Assembly (NCBI GenBank): GCA_934454405.1
Contig: CAKSFN010000001.1
Location: 1-64,000 of the forward strand
Direction of reading: 5' to 3'
Source of the DNA: an uncultured Eubacteriales bacterium
Lineage (GTDB): Bacteria > Bacillota > Clostridia > Oscillospirales > UBA644
Length of the DNA stretch: 64,000 nt
The notes below the pieces were generated by a model that did no database searches, was not told the origin of the DNA, and was given only the letters and a program-made list of their open reading frames with translations. Shown in pieces: positions 42,717 to 49,904 of this stretch. Within the stretch, counting starts at the first letter, position 1, and every line of letters starts with the position of its first letter. A program made the position numbers and the translations under genes.

Positions 42717-44198
42717 TTAACTGTGGAAGAGTTTTTTTGTCTGATATTGCGGGTCACAGGTCAGATTCATTCCGAGTTTACGGAAAGTGTCCGTGTCCGT
42801 CTGCGAAAGAATGACCGTGGAATGAGCCTCGCAGCCGCGAAGTTTTGGCAGATATTTGACCGCCTGTGCCGCGACGGGGTTCGTCGTTGCGGAAATCGAA
42901 AGCGCGATGAGGATCTCATCGACGTGAAGTCTCGGGTTATGGTTGCCGAGAATTTCGATTTTGAGTTTGTGAAGCGGTTCAATAACTATCGGCGCGAGAA
43001 TATACATCTCGTCGCTTATTCCGCCGAGCACTTTAAGCGCGTTGATGACCGCTGCCGCCGGAGCTCCGAGCAGGGAAGAGGTCTTGCCTGTCACAATCGT
43101 TCCGTCAGGCAGCTCTATCGCCGCAGCCGCCGCGCCCGTCGCCTCCGCCTTCGCCTGAGCCGCGCCGACAACCTTTCTGTCGTCCGCGCAAACGCCCGCC
43201 TGCGTCATGATAAGCTCCGCCTTCGCAACAAGCTCGTCGTCCGCAAGTCCCTTGCGTTTTGAAACAAGCGCGGAATAGTATCTTCTGATTATTTCATCCT
43301 TCGACGCTTTTCTGCACGCGTCGTCGTCGATTATGCAAAAGCCTGCCATATTGACGCCCATATCCGTCGGCGACTTATAAGGCGATACGCCCGAAATTTT
43401 TTCAAAAATCGCGTTCAGAACGGGAAAAATTTCAATATCTCTGTTGTAATTGACCGTCGTTTCGCCGTATGCTTCAAGGTGGAACGGGTCTATCATATTA
43501 ACGTCGTTGAGGTCTACCGTCGCCGCCTCGTAAGCAAGATTGACGGGGTGTTTGAGCGGAAGATTCCATATCGGAAAGGTCTCGAATTTTGCGTATCCCG
43601 CTTTTATGCCGCGCTTGTGGTCGTGATAAAGCTGGGAAAGACAGGTCGCCATTTTTCCGCTTCCGGGACCGGGCGCGGTTATCACAACGAGCGGACGCGT
43701 CGTTTCGATATAGTCGTTTTTGCCGTAGCCGTCGTCGCTGACAATGAGCTGCGGATTTGAAGGATATCCGGGAATGGGATAATGCTTATAAGCCCTGACG
43801 CCGAGGTTGTTCAGCCTTTTTATGAAGCCGTCCGCGGCGGGCTGGGAGGCGTAATGGGTGATAACAACGCCCGAAACAAGAAGCCCGTTGCCTCTGAAAG
43901 CGTCGATGAGGCGGAGCGTGTCCATATCATAGGTGATGCCGAGGTCTCCGCGTATCTTGTTCTTCTCTATCGCCGCCGCGGAAACGACGATGATTATCTC
44001 CGCTCTTTCCCGAAGCTGTATCAGCATTCTTATCTTGCTGTCCGGCTCAAAGCCCGGAAGCACGCGCGAGGCGTGATAATCGTCAAAAAGCTTGCCGCCG
44101 AACTCAAGATAAAGCTTGCCTCCGAAGCTGCTTATTCTTTCCTCGATGCGTTCGGACTGCATCCTGATATACTTGTCGTTGTCAAAACCCTTTTTCAT
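42717..44198 (-). CDS. DUF1846 family protein
   Basis: A 493-residue soluble protein that matches DUF1846 over its length: the N-terminus (KKGFDNDKYIRMQSERIEER), FGGKLYLEFGGKLFDDYHASRVLPGF, and the nucleotide-like VITAPGPGSGKMATCLSQLYHD segment near residue 180. The GPGSGKMATC stretch looks like a P-loop variant. Members are widespread in Firmicutes, and their molecular function is not established. It has its own promoter 63-91 bases upstream and ends against the palindromic repeat. Confidence 0.9.
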   Translation of the reverse strand: MKKGFDNDKYIRMQSERIEERISSFGGKLYLEFGGKLFDDYHASRVLPGFEPDSKIRMLIQLRERAEIIIVVSAAAIEKNKIRGDLGITYDMDTLRLIDAFRGNGLLVSGVVITHYASQPAADGFIKRLNNLGVRAYKHYPIPGYPSNPQLIVSDDGYGKNDYIETTRPLVVITAPGPGSGKMATCLSQLYHDHKRGIKAGYAKFETFPIWNLPLKHPVNLAYEAATVDLNDVNMIDPFHLEAYGETTVNYNRDIEIFPVLNAIFEKISGVSPYKSPTDMGVNMAGFCIIDDDACRKASKDEIIRRYYSALVSKRKGLADDELVAKAELIMTQAGVCADDRKVVGAAQAKAEATGAAAAAIELPDGTIVTGKTSSLLGAPAAAVINALKVLGGISDEMYILAPIVIEPLHKLKIEILGNHNPRLHVDEILIALSISATTNPVAAQAVKYLPKLRGCEAHSTVILSQTDTDTFRKLGMNLTCDPQYQTKKLFHS

Positions 44199-44260
44199 CC
44201 TTCTTCTTCCTCCGTCCGAGATCCGCGACTTCTGTCCGAAATAAAATCAATACAACAAAC

Positions 44261-44289
44261 ATTATATACTTATTCGCTCTTTAAGTCAA
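44261..44289 (-). promoter_or_regulatory. Sigma-A promoter of the DUF1846 gene
   Basis: TTGACT (44284-44289) and TATAAT (44261-44266) on the minus strand, 17-base spacer. Confidence 0.8.
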
Positions 44290-44337
44290 TAGGAAAAACG
44301 CCGAAAAAAACGAAAAAGCATATTTTTTCGAAAAGGG

Positions 44338-45480
44338 TCAGTCGATAACGTTCCAGCTTCTGAGCCGTCCGCCGAATCGCGCGGCAAGCTCTATCATATC
44401 CCGCGTGTTTTTTTCAAGCCGTTCCTCGCCGAGCCTCGTTCTGCTTCTGACAACCGCCGCATAGAAGCTTTTTCCCGCGATTTCGATGGGTTCGCCGTCG
44501 GAACCGGGCGCGGACTCCGCCGGTTCAAAGCCGTTGTTTTTCGCCTCCTCGACAAAAGCCTCCGATTTACCCCTTTCGCTGAAGGAAACAACATATTCAA
44601 CGGTGTGGTCAACCGCCTCGTCAAGCTTTCGGCGTTTCAGCTCCGCTTCCATCAGAATGTTATAGCGCCTGAACATATCCTCGTCGGACGGATACGCTTC
44701 TTCGGTAAGGACCTTCATCGCGTCCTCTTCAAAAATCTCGTCCGCTGTTTTTTCGGCACCGTTAAAAGCCGCGAGCGTCAGCTCCGAAACATCGGCGTTC
44801 CTTGGCGTGAAAAGATACAGTGCGGCGGTCTTTCCCTCGTCCCTCAGCACGAAGGACGCCAGCACGAAGCCTCGCTTATCCGCCCACGAAAACGCTCTGC
44901 GGCAGGCGTATCCCGTGTTGTTTGAAAGGTCGTAAACAAGTTTTCGGAGCGTTGTCAGATTTTCGAGGGGCAGCATCTCGTAGGCAATCACGTCAACCGC
45001 GCAAAGGTCTCCGTTTACCGTGAACGGGGCGGGTGACGGACGGGTTTTTATTCTGCTTCGCAAAAAAAGCCCCGCCGTAAAAAGAAGCGCAAGCAGAACG
45101 TAGGTGAAAGCCGAAGAGACGACGAAGGAGACCTCGGACTGCGTGTGTTCGCCCGAAAACACCCGAACGGCGCCGTCCGCAACGGTTCCCCCGAAGAATA
45201 TCAGAAGCCCCGACATCAGCGCGTTCGAAAAAGATATGACCTTGCTCATTACGGAAAAATACATTACGGATATTCCCGTCGCGAGCGTCGGAATAAGAGC
45301 CGAGCCTTTGTAAAGCCCGACCGCCGTCAGCGCAATTCCGAGAAAAAACCCGAAAAACGAAACGGGCGTTTTTAATATGTTGAAAAAGCCTTTTATACCC
45401 GTTCCGTATTTATATGCCGCGGAGTGAGCCGCGTTGAAGGCTCGCCGCCGCGCTTTTCGCAAATCCTTTAATGTGTTCAT
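44338..45480 (-). CDS. Membrane protein with C-terminal RraB-like domain
   Basis: A 380-residue protein with four membrane segments between about residues 35 and 140 and a large cytoplasmic-type C-terminal part. The last 95 residues (VEYVVSFSERGKSEAFVEEA, then NNGFEPAE, and DMIELAARFGGRLRSWN) follow the pattern of RraB, a regulator of RNase E activity in proteobacteria. The match is by pattern and moderately weak. RNase E is usually absent from Clostridia, so any partner would differ. It has its own promoter at 45513-45541. Confidence 0.5.
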   Translation of the reverse strand: MNTLKDLRKARRRAFNAAHSAAYKYGTGIKGFFNILKTPVSFFGFFLGIALTAVGLYKGSALIPTLATGISVMYFSVMSKVISFSNALMSGLLIFFGGTVADGAVRVFSGEHTQSEVSFVVSSAFTYVLLALLFTAGLFLRSRIKTRPSPAPFTVNGDLCAVDVIAYEMLPLENLTTLRKLVYDLSNNTGYACRRAFSWADKRGFVLASFVLRDEGKTAALYLFTPRNADVSELTLAAFNGAEKTADEIFEEDAMKVLTEEAYPSDEDMFRRYNILMEAELKRRKLDEAVDHTVEYVVSFSERGKSEAFVEEAKNNGFEPAESAPGSDGEPIEIAGKSFYAAVVRSRTRLGEERLEKNTRDMIELAARFGGRLRSWNVID

Positions 45481-45512
45481 TTTTTTCTTCCCGTTACAAT
45501 CAATTATATACT

Positions 45513-45541
45513 ATTCTACCATATTTTCATAAATTTTGCAA
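45513..45541 (-). promoter_or_regulatory. Promoter of the RraB-like membrane protein
   Basis: TTGCAA (45536-45541) and TAGAAT (45513-45518) on the minus strand, 17-base spacer. Confidence 0.55.
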
Positions 45542-45581
45542 CCTTAAAATCTTAAAATAATATGTGTTCCGCGCTTCGGGC

Positions 45582-45610
45582 TTGATTTTTGGAGAAAATA
45601 GTGGTATAAT
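45582..45610 (+). promoter_or_regulatory. Sigma-A promoter of the multi-TM protein and LtaS-like operon
   Basis: TTGATT (45582-45587) and TATAAT (45605-45610), 17-base spacer. Confidence 0.7.
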
Positions 45611-45696
45611 GTCAGAAACGACGGGCAGATTCAAAGAGAACCAGAAACACATTTTGCGCTCTTCCGTTTTGAAGAGCTTTTCGGAGAAACAGTTTT

Positions 45697-47415
45697 ATGC
45701 CGGAAACAGAATCGCGACTTATAAAGAAGAGAAAATTCAAAAACCGCAGCAGATGGTTTGTTTTTGTCATCGCTGCGGTCACCGTGCTTTTTACGGTGTA
45801 TCCGACTCTCGGCGGACAGGTCGTTTCAAACGGAACGGAAATGCGTTATTCGCTGCTGCGGATAGAGAGTATCTGCGAGGGGTGGGCGAAGGGGTATTTC
45901 CCCGTCCGCGTAAATCCTCTTTTCTTTGATAATTACGGCTACGGTGCTTCTCTTACGTCTCCCGACCTGTTTTTGTGGATCCCCGCGTTTCTGCGCCGTC
46001 TCGGTCTCGGCCTGACGGACGCCTACAACCTTTTTATATGCCTTTGCGTCACTCTCTGCTGGTGCACGACCTACAAGGCCGGCAAGGATATAACAAAAAG
46101 CCGTTACGGCGGACTTATCGCCGCCGCAGCCGTCGTTCTTTCGCAGTATTACGCAAATACGCTTTTTTACCGCGCGTCATACGAGGATTATCTTTCGTTT
46201 ATCTTTGTTCCCGTTGCGGTTCTCGGTCTTTACGATATTTTTTATCGCGAATACAAAAAACCGTGGATATACTTTTTCGGTATGCTCGGTCTTTTCTGTT
46301 CAAGCGTCCGCCTTTTCGCGATGATGTTTGTTCTGAGCGTCGTTCTGTTCTGCGTTTACGCTTCCGTTTTCAGGCATAAGCCGAAGTTTCTGCTTGTTCT
46401 TTTACTGTCCTTCGTCTTGATCGCCGCCCTCACCTGCACGTTTTGGCTGCCGTATATCGAACAGCTCGGTTATATTGATTTTACGGAAAGAACGGAGATT
46501 AACTGGACGAATTCAAGCGTCGGGATCAACCGTCTTATCTCGAACACGCAGGCCGTTTCCGACGGCTCCGTTATGTCCGCTTCTTTCGGCGCGGTTCTTA
46601 TTCTGCTGACGCTTCTGCGCTTTTTCGTCCGCAAGAAGGACGACGAGCTGAAGCTTCTTCCTCTTGCCGACAGACTGCTTTTTCTCGGATATTTCTGCCT
46701 GTTCCTTTCCTCATCTCTTTTCCCGATAAAATTCTGGTGGGCTCTTAAATTTATCGGATACCCCGCAAGATTTTATATTTTTGCGGTCGTATTCTTTGCG
46801 ATAGCCGTCGCGATAGTTGTTCATATCGGGCTGAAAGGCAGACTTCTCCGCTCCGTCGCGCTCTATTCGCTGATAGCGGTTTCCATCATCGTCGGTCTTG
46901 CGGAAGCCGACGCCCGCAACGTTTCGTATGTTTCTTTCAGCAACGGATACTACAAAAACGACCCAAACAGAACGTATTCGATAAGCTCGACGTCGCTCAT
47001 TCCCTCAAATACGAAGTATAACGAGTTTTACAAGGGCAATTCCGTTTTTTTCAACGACGGCTCCGAGAGATATATAACCGCCCGTGACGGAACAAGCATC
47101 GAATTTGATGTTGACGGCGCGGAAAAATATGCCGATCTGCCGTTGCTTTACTATTACGGCTACACGGCGGAGTTTCTCGACGAAGACGGCAAGCTTTCCG
47201 CCCTCAAGCTTGACGGAGAGGGCAGCAACAATGTTTGCAGAGTGTATCTTTTAAAGGTCGGCAAGGGCACCGTTCGCGTGTGGTACCGCCCGACGTCTCT
47301 TCAAAATCTTTCTCTCGGCATAACCGCAGTCTCTCTTGCCGTCTGCGCCGGCGTATTCGGGATTTATTACAGCAGAAGAAAACAGCGCGGCGTGGCGGAC
47401 GAACAAACTGTCTGA
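45697..47415 (+). CDS. Multi-pass membrane protein, possible GT-C/YfhO-like glycosyltransferase
   Basis: A 572-residue protein with about twelve membrane segments. After the first segment, an extracytoplasmic loop (SNGTEMRYSLLRIESICEGWAKGYFPVRVNP) resembles the position of the catalytic acidic loop of GT-C enzymes, and the C-terminal 150 residues form a soluble beta-type domain before a final membrane segment. YfhO and related proteins glycosylate lipoteichoic acid in Bacillus, so its place 16 bases upstream of an LTA synthase-like gene fits surface-polymer work. The enzyme assignment is tentative. It ends in a basic tail. Confidence 0.55.
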   Translation: MPETESRLIKKRKFKNRSRWFVFVIAAVTVLFTVYPTLGGQVVSNGTEMRYSLLRIESICEGWAKGYFPVRVNPLFFDNYGYGASLTSPDLFLWIPAFLRRLGLGLTDAYNLFICLCVTLCWCTTYKAGKDITKSRYGGLIAAAAVVLSQYYANTLFYRASYEDYLSFIFVPVAVLGLYDIFYREYKKPWIYFFGMLGLFCSSVRLFAMMFVLSVVLFCVYASVFRHKPKFLLVLLLSFVLIAALTCTFWLPYIEQLGYIDFTERTEINWTNSSVGINRLISNTQAVSDGSVMSASFGAVLILLTLLRFFVRKKDDELKLLPLADRLLFLGYFCLFLSSSLFPIKFWWALKFIGYPARFYIFAVVFFAIAVAIVVHIGLKGRLLRSVALYSLIAVSIIVGLAEADARNVSYVSFSNGYYKNDPNRTYSISSTSLIPSNTKYNEFYKGNSVFFNDGSERYITARDGTSIEFDVDGAEKYADLPLLYYYGYTAEFLDEDGKLSALKLDGEGSNNVCRVYLLKVGKGTVRVWYRPTSLQNLSLGITAVSLAVCAGVFGIYYSRRKQRGVADEQTV

Positions 47416-47431
47416 CAAAGGAGGAAAAACG

Positions 47432-49693
47432 ATGAAACACGGTATCGGCGCGTTTTTTGCAAACGCTTTTTACGGCATTCGCGCGGGACTGACAAGTCTT
47501 GTCAACAACAAAAGATCCCGTTTTGTCGCGGTCAACGCCGTTTTTGCGTTCGTTGTTTTCTGTGTCGGGCTTTATTTTGAAAAGTGCTTCGGCTCCGACG
47601 TTTCGGGCGCTTTTATAAGCGTCAATCTTCTCATGCTTGCGTATATAACTTATTATCGCTGGCGCGGGCTTCGCAGCGGCGGCGTGCAGCTGACATTTTT
47701 GCTTTTGTTCGTCGTTTTTAATATGACGGTCTGCTGCGAGCTTATTTCAAACGACTCCGTTTCGTTTATAGACTCTCCGAAATTCTTTTTGAACCTGCTT
47801 CTTTACGCGTCACTGTATTACGCCGTGTTCTTCATCTCGAACTCCGCGCTGCTGACGCTCGTTATACCCGGCCTTTTCTGGGCGATTCTCGCAACCGTCA
47901 ACTACTTTTTGAACGACGTTCGCGGCAGACCTCTTTTCCTTTCCGACCTGTTCTCGATAGGCACGGCGATGAACGTCGCGGATGAATACGCGTTTACGTT
48001 TTCGGCGCGGTTCCTGATAATCTGGTTCTTTATGCTTTTCCTTTCTATGCACGTCATATATATGATCCACGAGTTCGGAAAGCAAAACCTGAAAGTCCGT
48101 TTCCGTTTCCGCGCTGTCGGCGTTATCGCGATAGTCGCCGTCTTTTTCGTTGTTCCGAGCAATTCGATTCTGAAGCTGGCGGGCGTGGAGCCGTATTTCT
48201 GGACGCATAAGAAAAACGGCTTTCCGCTCAACTTCCTTATGGATCTGAAGTATTCCTCCATGACCGAGGCGGAGGGATACAGCCCCGAAAAGATCAAAGA
48301 GTATTATGTCGATTACAATACGCACACGATATATGACGACGGCACGCTGCGGACGGAGGAAAAACTTCTTCCGAAATTTGAAACGGAGCTTGTTCCCGAC
48401 GAAACGGAGACACCCGAGCCTCCGACCGAAACCGACGCTCCCTCTCAACCCGAAAAGCCCGACGAAAAGGACGGAAGCGACAAGACCGGGCAGGAAAGCG
48501 CCGCTACGGAGAGCAAGCTGAACGAAACAAAGCGTCCGAATGTTATCGTTGTTATGAACGAGACTTTTTCGGATATGCGCATAGTCGGCAGATTTGACAC
48601 CAATAAGGAAGTTATGCCGTTTGTGGACAGCCTTTCGCAGGCGGAGAACACGATAACGGGCTATTCCTACGTTTCGGTTTTCGGCGGCGGTACGGCGGAT
48701 TCCGAATACGAGTTCCTGCTCGGCGACAGTATGTATATATACGCGCAGGGCGCCATTCCCTATCAGCTCAATTTCAAAAATTCAACTTATATATCCGGCG
48801 CGGTCGAAACCTTCAACGCGCTCGGTTACAGAACGGTGTCGCTGCACCCGTATCTTGCGTCCGGCTGGAACAGACCGAATGTCTATTCCGCGATGAAGTT
48901 CGACGAACAGCACTATGACGAGCTTTTCAGGGACAAGAACACGAAATATCTGCGAAACTATATTTCGGACGAAAGCAACTATGAAAAGCTTATTGAGCTT
49001 TACGAGCAGAAGGACGAGGGCGAACCGTTTTTCATTTTCAACGTGACCATGCAGAATCACGGCGGATACGGCGCGAAGTTCGACAATTTCGACCAGCAGA
49101 TAACGCTGACGGACTATCCCGGAAAATACCCGAAGGCAGAACAGTACCTTTCGCTCATGCACGAGTCGGACAAGGCCGTTCAAAAACTTATCGAGTATTT
49201 CAGCAACGTTGACGAACCCACGGTCATACTGTTTTACGGAGACCATCAGGGCACCATCGAGGACGAGTTTTACGACATTATCCGCGGCAAATCCTCCGCA
49301 GATCTTTCCGCGGAGGAGATGCAGAGCAAGTATATAACCAAGTTCTTCATCTGGGCAAATTACGAGCTTGACACATCGTGGCTCGGCGAGAACGAGGACA
49401 GACATAATCTGCATACAAGCGTCAACTACCTCTCCTCCATACTGTTCAAGTCCGCGGGTATTCCGACAAGCGCGTATCAAAACTTCCTTTTCGAAATGCG
49501 CAAGACGTTTCCGATAATAACCGCGTTCGGGATAAAGGATAAGAACGGCGAATACTATGCGGTCGGAAAAAAGACCGATGAGATTTACGCGGCGCTTCGA
49601 CCCTATGAAATGATGATATACAATCACGTCTATGATAAGAAAAATGTATATCTCGACTTTTTCTGCCTGAGGTCAAGGCCGAAAAACCGATAA
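47432..49693 (+). CDS. LTA synthase family sulfatase-like enzyme
   Basis: A 753-residue enzyme with five N-terminal membrane segments (within about residues 1-245), a Glu/Pro/Thr-rich linker (about 330-365, TPEPPTETDAPSQPEKPDE), and an extracellular sulfatase-fold domain. The catalytic region begins RPNVIVVMNETFSDM (metal Glu), the nucleophile Thr is in FGGGTADSEYEF, and the later metal site is YGDHQGT. This is the LtaS/phosphoglycerol transferase pattern. The start at 47432 has AAAGGAGG eight bases upstream. It likely transfers phosphoglycerol-type groups to a surface polymer. Confidence 0.9.
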   Translation: MKHGIGAFFANAFYGIRAGLTSLVNNKRSRFVAVNAVFAFVVFCVGLYFEKCFGSDVSGAFISVNLLMLAYITYYRWRGLRSGGVQLTFLLLFVVFNMTVCCELISNDSVSFIDSPKFFLNLLLYASLYYAVFFISNSALLTLVIPGLFWAILATVNYFLNDVRGRPLFLSDLFSIGTAMNVADEYAFTFSARFLIIWFFMLFLSMHVIYMIHEFGKQNLKVRFRFRAVGVIAIVAVFFVVPSNSILKLAGVEPYFWTHKKNGFPLNFLMDLKYSSMTEAEGYSPEKIKEYYVDYNTHTIYDDGTLRTEEKLLPKFETELVPDETETPEPPTETDAPSQPEKPDEKDGSDKTGQESAATESKLNETKRPNVIVVMNETFSDMRIVGRFDTNKEVMPFVDSLSQAENTITGYSYVSVFGGGTADSEYEFLLGDSMYIYAQGAIPYQLNFKNSTYISGAVETFNALGYRTVSLHPYLASGWNRPNVYSAMKFDEQHYDELFRDKNTKYLRNYISDESNYEKLIELYEQKDEGEPFFIFNVTMQNHGGYGAKFDNFDQQITLTDYPGKYPKAEQYLSLMHESDKAVQKLIEYFSNVDEPTVILFYGDHQGTIEDEFYDIIRGKSSADLSAEEMQSKYITKFFIWANYELDTSWLGENEDRHNLHTSVNYLSSILFKSAGIPTSAYQNFLFEMRKTFPIITAFGIKDKNGEYYAVGKKTDEIYAALRPYEMMIYNHVYDKKNVYLDFFCLRSRPKNR

Positions 49694-49705
49694 TATCCGA
49701 TTGTT

Positions 49706-49757
49706 TTTCTCCGCTTATGCCGCAGGCTTTCCTGCGCGGGCGGAGAAATTTTTTTTC
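49706..49757 (+). terminator. Terminator of the LtaS-like operon
   Basis: TTTCTCCGC and GCGGAGAAA pair around an inner hairpin GCAGG-CTTT-CCTGC, followed by eight T. Confidence 0.8.
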
Positions 49758-49787
49758 TGCGGATACGGAAAATTTTTCGGAAGGGTC

Positions 49788-49819
49788 TTGACGTAAGTAT
49801 ACTTTTATGGTATACTTAC
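49788..49819 (+). promoter_or_regulatory. copA promoter with overlapping palindromic operator
   Basis: TTGACG (49788-49793) and TATACT (49811-49816), 17-base spacer. GTAAGTATAC (49793-49802) and its exact complement GTATACTTAC (49810-49819) lie across spacer and -10, separated by seven bases. A repressor or a DNA-twisting activator could act here. No regulator gene is adjacent. Confidence 0.7.
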
Positions 49820-49904
49820 GGCGAAACAACGGATACTACATTTGAAAAGAAAAAGAAGACGCTTGAAAGGGTGAGAACATACGGAAAAATACAATATAAC
49901 GGGT

